This document shows positions 27,103 through 35,348 of a DNA stretch of 64,000 nt, one piece after another. Source of the DNA: Geodermatophilus sabuli (GTDB taxonomy: Bacteria; Actinomycetota; Actinomycetes; Mycobacteriales; Geodermatophilaceae); the NCBI RefSeq assembly GCF_010686765.1, contig NZ_JAAGWF010000010.1:1-64000 (forward strand). Direction: 5' to 3'. The notes below the pieces were generated by a model. It was not told where the DNA came from. It worked only from the letters and a program-made list of their open reading frames with translations, and did no database searches. Position numbers and translations under genes: made by a program. Position 1 is the first letter of the stretch; each line of letters opens with the position of its first letter.

Positions 27103-28488
27103 TCAGACGCCGGACATGCGGGCCCCGGGGCGCAGGTACACGACCCAGGTGACCGCGACGCAGACCACGTAGAAGGCGATGAACACCAGGTACGCCGAGT
27201 CGCCGGTCCCGGTGGTCCGGAACGACTGCCGGAAGGCCAGGTTGACCAGCACACCGCCGAAGGCGCCGACCGCACCGGCGATCCCGATCAGCGCTCCGGA
27301 CATCCGCAGCGCGTGCCGGTCGGCGGCCGCGCTGTCCCCGCCCGCGGCCACCTGCTGCTGCGCCTGGGTCCGGAAGATCGCCGGGATCATCTTGTAGGTC
27401 GAGCCGTTGCCCACGCCGCTGAGCACGAACAGCGCGACGAAGCCGACGACGAACAGCGGCAGCGACTCCACCTGGCTCGCCGTCCACACGATCGACGCGC
27501 CGACCGCCATCGCCACGAAGTTCCAGCAGGTGATGCGCGCCCCGCCGAACCGGTCGGCCAGCGAGCCGCCGAGCGGGCGGATCAGCGACCCGAGCAGCGG
27601 GCCCAGCCAGGTCAGGGCCGCCGCGGCCAGCGGGGTGGCGAAGGACTCGGTGAACTGGTTCTGCAGCACCTGGCCGAAGGCGAACCCGAAACCGATGAAC
27701 GAGCCGAACGTGCCGATGTACAGGAACGACATGATCCAGGTGTGCGGCTCACGGGTCGCTTCCCGCATGGCGCGGGGCTGGTTGCGCGCCGTCGTCAGGT
27801 TGTCCATGAGCAGCCCGGCGCCGACGGCGGCGACCACGATCAGCGGCACGTAGACGACCAGGATCAGCCGGGGGTGCTCCGCGCCGGCGGTGGCCAGCAC
27901 CAGCAGCCCGACGAGCTGGATCACGGGGACGCCGAGGTTGCCGCCGCCGGCGTTGAGGCCCAGCGCCCAGCCCTTGAGCCGGTCGGGGTAGAAGGCGTTG
28001 ATGTTGGCCATCGAACTGGCGAAGTTGCCGCCGCCGACGCCGGCCAGGCAGCTGACCACCAGCAGCGTGGAGTACGAGACGCCGGGCTCCAGGACGACGG
28101 CCGTGGCGATCGTCGGCACCAGCAGCAGCGACGCGCTGATGATCGTCCAGTTCCGCCCGCCGAACTTCGCGACCGCGAAGGTGTAGGGCAGCCGGACGAA
28201 GGCGCCGAGCGCCGTGGGCAGGGTGGTGAGCAGGAACTTGCCCGCCGGGTCGATGCCGAACACCGCCTCGGGCAGGAACAGCACCAGCACCGACCACAGG
28301 CTCCAGATCGAGAAGCCGACGTGCTCGGAGAAGACCGAGAAGAACAGGTTGCGGCGGGCGACCTGCTTGCCGGTGGCCGCCCAGAAGGCGGGGTCCTCGG
28401 GGCGCCAGTCGTCGATCCAGCGTCCGGACCGGGGGGCGGGGGCGACCGGCGCCTGGGTCGGCGGGGCGGTGGGCGTGGGAGCGGCCAT
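27103..28488 (-). CDS. narK: Nitrate/nitrite transporter (NNP family)
   Basis: This 461-residue major facilitator protein has 12 hydrophobic segments. The nitrate signature region is intact: AGVGGGNFASSMANINAFYP in TM5, followed by GWALGLNAGGGNLGV, and the second signature GVGNGSTYKMIPAIF. It imports nitrate or exchanges nitrate for nitrite across the cytoplasmic membrane, feeding the reductases encoded at 37-42 kb. A proline-rich cytoplasmic N-terminus of about 20 residues precedes the conserved WIDDWRPEDPAFW. Regulation by the box at 28513-28561 is likely. Confidence 0.95.
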   Translation of the reverse strand: MAAPTPTAPPTQAPVAPAPRSGRWIDDWRPEDPAFWAATGKQVARRNLFFSVFSEHVGFSIWSLWSVLVLFLPEAVFGIDPAGKFLLTTLPTALGAFVRLPYTFAVAKFGGRNWTIISASLLLVPTIATAVVLEPGVSYSTLLVVSCLAGVGGGNFASSMANINAFYPDRLKGWALGLNAGGGNLGVPVIQLVGLLVLATAGAEHPRLILVVYVPLIVVAAVGAGLLMDNLTTARNQPRAMREATREPHTWIMSFLYIGTFGSFIGFGFAFGQVLQNQFTESFATPLAAAALTWLGPLLGSLIRPLGGSLADRFGGARITCWNFVAMAVGASIVWTASQVESLPLFVVGFVALFVLSGVGNGSTYKMIPAIFRTQAQQQVAAGGDSAAADRHALRMSGALIGIAGAVGAFGGVLVNLAFRQSFRTTGTGDSAYLVFIAFYVVCVAVTWVVYLRPGARMSGV

Positions 28489-28512
28489 GACCGGGAACGG
28501 TGCTGCCCCGGC

Positions 28513-28561
28513 GTTCCCCCGCCGTTGCTGCGCGGCTGAACTCGTGTTCCGTTGTGCTCAC
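28513..28561 (-). promoter_or_regulatory. GlnR-type box upstream of narK
   Basis: On the minus strand five pentamers repeat at 11-bp intervals: GTGAG (28561-28557), GGAAC (28550-28546), TCAGC (28539-28535), GCAAC (28528-28524), GGAAC (28517-28513). GlnR sites are described as gTnAc-n6-GaAAc repeats, and these follow that spacing. The array ends 24 bp before the narK ATG. The nitrate reductase gene has an array of the same layout. Confidence 0.6.
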
Positions 28562-28636
28562 CGTCGCTGACCCGCCGTGGTGAGGCCGTCGGCCGCCGGC
28601 GTGCACGGTCCCTACCGGACCGGACATGATCACCCG

Positions 28637-29443
28637 GTGAGGAACTCCCTGGATGCCGCTCCGGCGCCGGGCCGACGGCTCGTCGAGGCCGGCGAGCCGG
28701 TGGCCGGCTCGATGGCCCGCTCGGCCGCGGCGGTGCTGTTCGACCCGGCGTCCTCCCGCATCCGGCTGGACGCCGTCCTGGCGCGCTGCCTGGGCCGGGC
28801 GGCCACCGCGGCGGCCGACCCGGACGTCGCCGTCCCCGGCCGCGAGCAGGTGCGCGCCGGCGCCGCCCTCGCCTTCGCCGTCGAGCTGGCCGCCACCCGG
28901 TCCGCCCAGGGACGGGCGGTGCGCACCGACGGCTTCCTCGACCCCGCGGGGAACGATCGCGCGCCGGCCGACGAGCTCGCGGAGGCCGTCGTGCTCGCCG
29001 CGCGGTCCACCGCGCAGGAGTGGCGGGTCCGGCACCTGGGGTACCTCCTGGCCGAGACCGTCCTCTCCCCCGACCTCGACGCCGGGGTGGTCGCCTACGG
29101 GCTCCGCCTGACCGCTGAGCTGACCGGCCGTCAGCTGGTGCTCGTGGCCGCCGTCGGACGGCGCGACCGCGTGCCCCTGCCGATCGCCCCGCTGCCCGCC
29201 GACCCGCGCGGGTGGAGCGCCTGGGGGGCGATGGAGGACCTGACCGACCTGCAGCGCCGCGGGCTGCTCGACCCGCCGCCGGCGGAGCCGAAGCCCGGCG
29301 GGGCGGTGCTGCCGCGGCTGCGCATGGCCGACCTGCGGCTGACCCGGCGGGGCGTCCTGCTGCACCGCCTGCTGGTGCTCGACCTGGTCCGCGACGACGT
29401 GGTCGGCGCGGTGCTCGCCGACCTGGGGCTGCCCCGCTCCTGA
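28637..29443 (+). CDS. Uncharacterised protein, divergent from narK
   Basis: I do not recognise a named family. The 268-residue product is soluble, mostly helical and rich in Ala, Leu and Arg. It contains EWRVRHLGYLLAETVLSPDL near residue 130 and RLTAELTGRQLVLVAAVGRR shortly after. The C-terminal 60 residues (DLTDLQRRGLLDPPP, then LRMADLRLTRRGVLLHRLL) look like a winged-helix-like module. The GTG at 28637 was chosen; upstream codons overlap the narK regulatory box region. Its 3' end faces the lyase-like gene across a tandem repeat. Confidence 0.65.
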   Translation: MRNSLDAAPAPGRRLVEAGEPVAGSMARSAAAVLFDPASSRIRLDAVLARCLGRAATAAADPDVAVPGREQVRAGAALAFAVELAATRSAQGRAVRTDGFLDPAGNDRAPADELAEAVVLAARSTAQEWRVRHLGYLLAETVLSPDLDAGVVAYGLRLTAELTGRQLVLVAAVGRRDRVPLPIAPLPADPRGWSAWGAMEDLTDLQRRGLLDPPPAEPKPGGAVLPRLRMADLRLTRRGVLLHRLLVLDLVRDDVVGAVLADLGLPRS

Positions 29444-29460
29444 GCCCGCGCCGCCGGCCG

Positions 29461-29535
29461 AGCGCCAGCCGGCCGCGCGTCAGCCGGCCGCGGGTCAGCC
29501 GGCCGCGCGTCAGCCGGCCGCGGGTCAGCCGGCCG
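29461..29535. repeat. 15-bp tandem repeat, five units
   Basis: Four near-identical units, CGCGTCAGCCGGCCG alternating with CGGGTCAGCCGGCCG, run from 29476 to 29535, preceded by one diverged unit (29461-29475). On the minus strand each of the four units contains an in-phase TGA. The last unit on the right supplies the stop codon of the lyase-like gene (29527-29525). The array lies between two convergent genes; strong local self-complementarity (GGCCGGC) could aid termination. Confidence 0.8.
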
Positions 29536-31009
29536 CGCCGGGGAGCCCGGCTCCGGGGAACCGCGCACGCAGGGCCCGGTGGACGGCGTCGGGGTGGGGC
29601 TCGGCCTCGGCGGTCGCCGCGCGCACCTGGGCCAGCGCGGCGGCGGTCCCGATCCCGGGTGCGGGCAGCGGGCGGGCGGTGGCGAGCACGTCGGCTGCCA
29701 GCAGCAGTTCCACGGCCAGGAGGTCCTCGAGCAGGCCCAGCGCGGCGTCGGCCCGCCGGGCGCTGAGCGGCGCGCCCGTGGCATGGTCCTCCACCCCGTT
29801 GTCCAGCGGCGGGACGTCCAGCGTCGCGGGAGCGGCGAGCTGCCGGAGGTCGGCGACCGCCGCCGCGGCCGCCACACGCAGGGACAGCCCGTACGCGGCC
29901 GACGGCGGCGGCCCGGCGAGCTGCCGGAAGAAGGTCTCCCACAGCTGCGACATCCGGCGGTCGCTGAGCTGCCCGACGTGGGCGAGCGCGATCCGCAGCG
30001 CGTCGCAGGCGATGGCCAGCACCATCGGGTGGAAGTTGCCGTTGCTGACCAGTGCCCGGTCCTCGACCGACACCAGCGGGTTGTCGGCGGCGGCGGCCAG
30101 CTCCGCGTCGACGGCCGCGCGGGTGGCGGCGACGTGCTCGCGCAGCGCTCCGTGCACCTGCGGCACCACCCGGATCGACAGCGGGTCCTGCACCGAGGCC
30201 GGCCCGTCCGGCCCGAGCAGCGCGCTGCCGGTCAGCAGGTCCCGGATGTGGTCGGCGGCCGCGACCTGGCCGGCGACACCCTTGGCCCGGCCGACGGCGG
30301 GGTGCACGACCGACGGGTTGGCCCGGGTCGCCTCCATCGTCACCGCCGCGGCGACGTCGGCGGCCGCGGCCGCCCGCTCGGCGCGGGCGACCACCAGCGC
30401 GGCGGAGCCGACCGAGACGCCGTTGGCCGAGATCAGGGCCAGACCGTCCTTGCCGCCGAGGACGAGCGGCGGGATGCCGGCGCGGCGCAGCGCCTCCGCG
30501 CCGGGCAGGACCTCCCCCCGGTGCTCCGCCCGGCCCAGCCCGATCGCGACCTGGGCGATGGCGCCCATCTGGCCGATGTCGGCCGCCCCCACCGACCCCG
30601 TCTCGGGCACCAGCGGGTGGACGCCGGCGTTGAGCATCGCCGCGAGCGTGTCCGCGACCGCCACCGAGGCGCCGGACCCGCCGCGGGCGATCCCGGCGAG
30701 CCGGACCGCGAGCGCGGCCCGCACCACCGGCGTGGGCAGCGGCGGCCCGATGCCACCGGCGTGCGAGCGGACCAGGAACTCCTGCTCCCCGCGGATCTCC
30801 TCCTCGGAGAGCCGGGTGTCCCGGAGGTGGCCCACCTGCGTGGTCAGGCCGTAGACGGCCGCGCCCGCGGTGAGCGCCTCCTCCACGACCTCCCGCGCGG
30901 CGGCGACGACGGCCCGCGCCGGTTCGGCGAGCTCCACCCTCGCGCCGTCGACCACGGCGAGCAGGTCATCGATCGACAACGGTGCGGTGCTGATCCTGAC
31001 GATGGTCAT
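29525..31009 (-). CDS. Aromatic amino acid lyase homologue lacking the MIO triad
   Basis: The 494-residue protein has the HAL/PAL/TAL fold along its whole length: VYGLTTQVG (Tyr53 aligns with the catalytic loop tyrosine), GSVGAAD (138-144), VSNGNFHPMVLA, and SDRRMSQLWE. Active lyases build their MIO cofactor from Ala-Ser-Gly in GSVGASGD; here the positions read Ala142-Ala143-Asp144. The usual QDxYSxR tyrosine is also changed (QDPLSIR). MIO chemistry therefore looks impossible, and the function is open. Start ATG at 31009 lies inside the 3' end of the upstream tetR (44-bp overlap), so the two are cotranscribed. Confidence 0.85.
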   Translation of the reverse strand: MTIVRISTAPLSIDDLLAVVDGARVELAEPARAVVAAAREVVEEALTAGAAVYGLTTQVGHLRDTRLSEEEIRGEQEFLVRSHAGGIGPPLPTPVVRAALAVRLAGIARGGSGASVAVADTLAAMLNAGVHPLVPETGSVGAADIGQMGAIAQVAIGLGRAEHRGEVLPGAEALRRAGIPPLVLGGKDGLALISANGVSVGSAALVVARAERAAAAADVAAAVTMEATRANPSVVHPAVGRAKGVAGQVAAADHIRDLLTGSALLGPDGPASVQDPLSIRVVPQVHGALREHVAATRAAVDAELAAAADNPLVSVEDRALVSNGNFHPMVLAIACDALRIALAHVGQLSDRRMSQLWETFFRQLAGPPPSAAYGLSLRVAAAAAVADLRQLAAPATLDVPPLDNGVEDHATGAPLSARRADAALGLLEDLLAVELLLAADVLATARPLPAPGIGTAAALAQVRAATAEAEPHPDAVHRALRARFPGAGLPGAAG

Positions 31010-31646
31010 GAGCGGGCTCCGGAAGGGGGCAGATCGTGCGGACGGCGATGTCGACCAGTCGTGCGCCGACGGCCTCGGGATCGAGGCCGCGACCGGTGGC
31101 CAGCTGGTCGTAGGTCCCCCAGCTGGTCAGCACCCAGAGGACGTCGACGGCCTGCTCGCGGGAGAGCCCCGGCCGCAGCCCGCCCTGTTCGTCCAGCCGC
31201 CGGACCAGGTCGCGCACCCCGCGCAGCCGCACCGCGTCGATCTCGGCGGCCACCGTCGCGGCGTCGGGGTCGACGGCGGCGAGGGCGGTGATGGCCGAGG
31301 CGACAGCCGCGCCGCTGCCGATCATCCGCGCCCCCTCCTCGAGGTTGCGCACGATCGCGGTCAGCGCGTCGGGGTGGCGGAAGGCCTCCTGCATCCGCGC
31401 CCAGCCTCCGCGGGCGTTGACGTCCGCGACGACGGCGCGCAGCAGGCCCTCCCGGGACCCGAAGGCGGTGTAGACCGTGGAGCGGACCACCCCCGCCCGC
31501 TCGGCCACCTCCGCAACGGTGGGGTTCTGCAGCGGCCGGGCGGTCAGCGCGTCCCGGGCGGCGGACACGATCCGCTGTCGCGTCCCGGCCGACGACTCGG
31601 CGCGGAGCCGCTGCGTGTAGCTGCGTCTGCGAGGTGGAGGAGGCAT
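30966..31646 (-). CDS. TetR family transcriptional regulator
   Basis: The 226-residue protein has an N-terminal TetR helix-turn-helix: RQRIVSAARDALTARPLQNP, then TVAEVAERAGVVRSTVYTAF at about residues 43-62, and a variable ligand-binding C-terminus. The ATG at 31646 is preceded by a poor but usable site. It overlaps the lyase-like gene downstream and is divergent from the PaaK-like ligase gene, so it likely regulates both. An inverted repeat in the 74-bp divergent gap is a candidate operator. Confidence 0.88.
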   Translation of the reverse strand: MPPPPRRRSYTQRLRAESSAGTRQRIVSAARDALTARPLQNPTVAEVAERAGVVRSTVYTAFGSREGLLRAVVADVNARGGWARMQEAFRHPDALTAIVRNLEEGARMIGSGAAVASAITALAAVDPDAATVAAEIDAVRLRGVRDLVRRLDEQGGLRPGLSREQAVDVLWVLTSWGTYDQLATGRGLDPEAVGARLVDIAVRTICPLPEPAHDHRQDQHRTVVDR

Positions 31647-31656
31647 CTTGACCGAA

Positions 31657-31693
31657 CCGTACTCCGTCAGACACCCTGTAGTCCAGAATACGG
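31657..31693. promoter_or_regulatory. Candidate TetR operator in divergent promoter region
   Basis: CCGTACTC (31657-31664) and GAATACGG (31686-31693) form an inverted repeat with one mismatch and a 21-bp centre, in the gap between tetR and the PaaK-like gene. The region is visibly less GC-rich than its surroundings, as expected for promoters. Confidence 0.4.
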
Positions 31694-31720
31694 CACGACT
31701 TCCGAAGAGCGGACAGGGAC

Positions 31721-33022
31721 ATGGGCGGTCTCTCGCTGGACGTCCGGGACGGGTGGTCCCGGGACGAGGTCCTGACACTGCAGCGCCGTCGACTCCGGGC
31801 CCTCCTCGCGCACGCGACGGCCTCCTCGCCCTACTACCGGGAGGTCCTGGGGCCGCACGCGCCCGATCGGCCGCTCGCCGAGCTGCCGGTGCTGACCAAG
31901 GCCACCTTGATGGCGCAGTTCGACCGCATCGTGTGCGACCCGCGCCTGCACCTCGCCGATCTGGAGGCCCACCTCGCCGGGAACGACCCGGGACGGCCGT
32001 TCCTCGGGGCCTTCCGCGTCGCGACGACGTCGGGGACGACCGGGCGACGGGCGATCGTCGCCTTCACCGAGCGGGAGGCCACCGTCTGGCGGGCGGTCAC
32101 GGACCGGGCGGGCCTCCGCGCGGGGATCACCCCGGGGACCCGGGTCACGGTGATCGGGAGCCCCAGCCCGGCCCACCTCACCCGGCAGGTCCTCGGCAGC
32201 CGGCCCGGCGCCCCGGTCGGGCTGACGGCCGCCACCCCGCTGCCCCGGTTGGTCGCCGCGCTCGACGAGCAGCAGCCCGAGGCCCTCATCTGCGCCGCCG
32301 GCCTGGGCAGCGTGCTGGCCGACGAGCAGGTGGCCGGGCGCCTGCACATCACCCCACGGATCGTGGTGTTCGGGTCCGAAGGACTCTCCCCCGACCTGCG
32401 GCGCCGGGTCCGCGCGGCGTGGGGTGTGGCGGCCGTCAGCATGTACGCCGCCACCGAGGCGCCCGTCCTCGCCTCCAGCACCCCCGCCCACCCCGACCTC
32501 GAGGTCGCCGAGGACGTCGTGGTCGTGGAGGTGGTCGACGAGGACGACCGGCCCGTCCCCGAGGGGACGCCGGGCGCGAAGGTCCTCGTCACCAACCTGG
32601 TCGACCGGGCCCAGCCGCTCATCCGCTACGAGCTGACCGACTCGGTGACGGTGTCCCCCCGGCCCAACCCGGCCGGCCGCCCCTGGCGTTGCCTGGCCTC
32701 GGTGGACGGGCGCACCACCGACATCCTCCACCTGCCCGGGCGCGACGTGCCGATGGTGCCGGTCCACCCGTCGGTGCTGGGTGCCGCCGTGGCCCCCTTC
32801 CCCGAGGTCCGCCAGTACGCGTTCGTGCACGACGGCCTCGGCCTGCACACCCGCATCGTCGTGGGGCCGGGGGCACCCGCCGACGTCCCGGACCGGTTGC
32901 GCGCGGCACTCGGAGCGGCACTCGCGGCGGCCGGCGCGGTCCCGCCGCCGGTCGACGTGGTGCTCGTCCCAGCGCTGGACCCCGCCCCCGGGGAGAAGTT
33001 CCTCCTGGTCCGGTCCGCCTGA
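31721..33022 (+). CDS. PaaK/CapK-like AMP-dependent ligase
   Basis: The 433-residue protein resembles phenylacetate-CoA ligase-type adenylating enzymes: N-terminal LLAHATASSPYYREVL, the phosphate-binding loop TTSGTTGRR near residue 105, and an acidic-residue motif MYAATEAP. The usual core motif YGxTE is therefore changed to YAATE. It probably activates a carboxylic acid as acyl-AMP; the acceptor (CoA or another thiol) is not clear. It is divergent from the tetR/lyase-like pair, hinting that these three act on one aromatic or amino-acid-derived compound; this is inference. Confidence 0.75.
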   Translation: MGGLSLDVRDGWSRDEVLTLQRRRLRALLAHATASSPYYREVLGPHAPDRPLAELPVLTKATLMAQFDRIVCDPRLHLADLEAHLAGNDPGRPFLGAFRVATTSGTTGRRAIVAFTEREATVWRAVTDRAGLRAGITPGTRVTVIGSPSPAHLTRQVLGSRPGAPVGLTAATPLPRLVAALDEQQPEALICAAGLGSVLADEQVAGRLHITPRIVVFGSEGLSPDLRRRVRAAWGVAAVSMYAATEAPVLASSTPAHPDLEVAEDVVVVEVVDEDDRPVPEGTPGAKVLVTNLVDRAQPLIRYELTDSVTVSPRPNPAGRPWRCLASVDGRTTDILHLPGRDVPMVPVHPSVLGAAVAPFPEVRQYAFVHDGLGLHTRIVVGPGAPADVPDRLRAALGAALAAAGAVPPPVDVVLVPALDPAPGEKFLLVRSA

Positions 33023-33026
33023 CCGC

Positions 33027-33983
33027 TCAGCGCGGACGGGCGGCGGCCGCCACCGCGCGGCGGGTGTCCTCGGCGATCAGGTCGGCGTTGATCATCGCGC
33101 CGGCCCGCATCCCGGCCGCGGCCGCGACGATCACCTGCGCCGACACGTCGGCGATGTTCCCGGCCACCCAGACGCCCGGGACCGCGGTCGCCCCGGTGGC
33201 GTCGGCCGGGACGGCCGTGCCGACCACCGCCTCACCCATCCGCTGCTCGACCGCCTCCAGGCCCAGCTTCTCGAGCACCGCCGAGCGGGCGGTCATCACC
33301 GTGGCCACGGCGAGCGCCTCGCGGGCGATCCGCGTCCCGTCGGCCAGCCGGAGCCCGGAGAGCCGGTCACCGGTCGCCTCCACCGCCACGACCTCGCCGT
33401 CCACCACGGAGACGCCGCGGGCGCCCAGCTGTTCCCGCTCCTCGTCGGTGGGCTCCGGCCCGGTGTGCCGGAAGAGCGTCACGTCGTCGCTCCACTGCCG
33501 CCACATCAGCGCCTGGTGCACGGCGAGCGGACCGGTGGACAGCACGCCGATGGCCCGGTCGCGCGCCTCCCAGCCGTGGCAGTACGGGCAGTGCAGGACG
33601 TCGCGCCCCCAGCGCTCGGCCAGACCCGGGACGTCGGGGAGCACGTCGGTCAGACCGGTGGTGACCAGCAGCCGGCGGGCGCGCACGGTGTCGCCGTCGG
33701 CCAGCGACACCGCGAACCCGCCGTCCTCAGGCATGGCCGCGGTCACCGTCCCGCTCAGCAGCTCGGCGCCGTAGCCGGTGACCTCGGCCCGCCCGACGGC
33801 GTAGAGCTCGGCCGGCGGCGTCCCCTCCCGTCCCAGGTAGTTGTGCACCTGCTCGGCGGGGGCGTTCCTCGGGTCGCCGGCGTCCACCACCAGCACCGAG
33901 CGCCGCGCCCGGGCCAGGGCCAGGGCGCCGCTCAGTCCGGCGGCGCCGCCGCCGACGACCACCACGTCGTACTCGTCCCTCAT
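33027..33983 (-). CDS. Thioredoxin-reductase-like FAD oxidoreductase
   Basis: The 318-residue flavoprotein has an N-terminal FAD-binding motif VVVVGGGAAGLSGALALARA, the redox pair CPYCHGWE near residue 137, and the C-terminal FAD motif GVWVAGNIADV. The NAD(P)H-binding domain is degenerate (IGVLSTGPLAV instead of GGGxSA), as in many stand-alone relatives. It could reduce a small disulfide or act as an oxidase; no thioredoxin gene is adjacent. The ATG at 33983 gives the expected N-terminus. It is divergent from an XRE-cupin regulator. Confidence 0.87.
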   Translation of the reverse strand: MRDEYDVVVVGGGAAGLSGALALARARRSVLVVDAGDPRNAPAEQVHNYLGREGTPPAELYAVGRAEVTGYGAELLSGTVTAAMPEDGGFAVSLADGDTVRARRLLVTTGLTDVLPDVPGLAERWGRDVLHCPYCHGWEARDRAIGVLSTGPLAVHQALMWRQWSDDVTLFRHTGPEPTDEEREQLGARGVSVVDGEVVAVEATGDRLSGLRLADGTRIAREALAVATVMTARSAVLEKLGLEAVEQRMGEAVVGTAVPADATGATAVPGVWVAGNIADVSAQVIVAAAAGMRAGAMINADLIAEDTRRAVAAAARPR

Positions 33984-34130
33984 GTCGAAGTCCTCTCGGG
34001 GATCGGTGTGTCGGGTGTCAGTGCCGGCGCAACGCGACGACGACGTCCCGGACCGCGGCGGCCTGGCCCTCCGCGGCCGAGGAGCGGTCGTCGCTGCGCA
34101 CGCCGCGACCCTGCGCCCAGACGAGCCCAC

Positions 34131-34158
34131 TTGACAAGCAACGTTGCCGGATTGGCAA
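34131..34158 (+). promoter_or_regulatory. Promoter and operator of the XRE-cupin gene
   Basis: A perfect -35 TTGACA lies at 34131-34136. The inverted repeat TTGCC-GGATT-GGCAA (34144-34158) covers the spacer and -10 region, nine bases before the ATG. This position suits repression by the encoded XRE protein. No strong -10 consensus is seen (GGCAAA at 17 bp). Confidence 0.5.
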
Positions 34159-34167
34159 ACTGGACAG

Positions 34168-34755
34168 ATGGGCGAACCGGATCTGGACGAGGTGCTGGGC
34201 GGGGTCGGGGCGCGGCTGCGGGCGCTCCGGCAGCGGCGCGGCGCCACGCTGGCCCAGCTGTCCACCGCCACCGGCATCTCGGTGAGCACGCTGTCCCGGC
34301 TCGAGTCCGGCGATCGCCGGCCGAGCCTGGAACTGCTGCTGCCGCTGGCCCGCGCCCACCAGGTGCCGCTCGACGAGCTGGTCGGCGCGCCGCCCACCGG
34401 GGACCCCCGGGTGCACCTGCGGCCCTCGACCACCGGCTGGGGCGCCACCGTGGTGCCGCTGACCCGGCGTCCCGGTGGCCTGCAGGCCTACAAGCTGGTG
34501 ATCCCGCCCGGCCTCCCGGGCGAGCCGGATCCGCGGGTGCACGAGGGCTACGAGTGGCTCTACGTGCTCTCCGGCCGGCTGCGGCTGGTCCTCGCCGAGC
34601 ACGACGTCGTCCTGGCCCCCGGTGAGGTGGTCGAGTTCGACACCCGGACGCCGCACTGGTTCGGCAACCCCACCGACCGGCCCACCGAGGTGCTCAGCCT
34701 CTTCGGCCCGCAGGGCGAGCGGATGCACGTCCGCGCCCGACCCGCTCGGGGCTGA
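34168..34755 (+). CDS. XRE family regulator with cupin domain
   Basis: This 195-residue regulator has an N-terminal XRE helix-turn-helix (LRALRQRRGATLAQLSTATG followed by ISVSTLSRLESGDRRPS, about 17-55) and a C-terminal cupin (about 105-190; HEGYEWLYVLSGRLRLVLAE and FDTRTPHWFGNP). Cupin regulators bind small metabolites or metals. The short palindrome in its own promoter suggests autoregulation, and the divergent thioredoxin-reductase-like gene is the probable second target. Confidence 0.9.
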   Translation: MGEPDLDEVLGGVGARLRALRQRRGATLAQLSTATGISVSTLSRLESGDRRPSLELLLPLARAHQVPLDELVGAPPTGDPRVHLRPSTTGWGATVVPLTRRPGGLQAYKLVIPPGLPGEPDPRVHEGYEWLYVLSGRLRLVLAEHDVVLAPGEVVEFDTRTPHWFGNPTDRPTEVLSLFGPQGERMHVRARPARG

Positions 34756-34841
34756 CCGTCATCGGATCGTGACCGTCCGGCTGTGGGTCTCCCGGGCGGC
34801 CCGGCGCGTGTAGAGGGCAGCAGACCGGCGGAGGGGTGGGC

Positions 34842-35348
34842 GTGCGCGAGGAGGAGGGCCGGAGTTTCGCGGACTTCGTGGCCCGGGAGCAGGCGGGTCT
34901 GCTGCGTCTCGCCGTCCTCCTCGCCGGTGACCGCGGACACGCGGAGGACCTCGTGCAGACCGCGCTGCTGCGCACCTACCGGCACTGGCCGCGGATCAGC
35001 CGGTCGGGACCGCCGTCGGCCTACGTCCGGCGGGTCCTGGTCACCGCGCACACCAGCTGGCGCCGCCGGCTGTCGACGTCGGAGCAGGTGGTGGAGGCCG
35101 TGCCCGACCGGGCCGCACCCGCAGCGGCGGATGCCGACGAGGAGCTGCGGACCGCGCTGCGTGCCTTGCCCGTCCGGATGCGGACGGCGGTGGTGCTGCG
35201 CTACTTCGAGGACCTCTCGGAGCAGCAGACCGCGGAGCTCATGGGCTGCGCGGCCAGCACCGTCAACACCCAGACCGCCCGCGGGCTGGCCCGCCTGCGC
35301 GCGGCCCTCACGCCGCTGACCCCGGCCCATGGGGAGGAGCTCCGATGA
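34842..35348 (+). CDS. SigE-type ECF RNA polymerase sigma factor
   Basis: The 168-residue sigma-70 family protein has region 2 (FADFVAREQAGLLRLAVLLA, then DLVQTALLRTYRHW) and region 4 (LRALPVRMRTAVVLRYFEDL, QQTAELMGCAASTVNTQTAR). It fits the SigE family typical of actinobacteria. The GTG at 34842 is preferred because GGAGGGG ends five bases before it; a GTG at 34836 overlaps that site. The stop overlaps the next gene as ATGA, so both are expressed together, a usual sigma/anti-sigma layout. Confidence 0.88.
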   Translation: MREEEGRSFADFVAREQAGLLRLAVLLAGDRGHAEDLVQTALLRTYRHWPRISRSGPPSAYVRRVLVTAHTSWRRRLSTSEQVVEAVPDRAAPAAADADEELRTALRALPVRMRTAVVLRYFEDLSEQQTAELMGCAASTVNTQTARGLARLRAALTPLTPAHGEELR

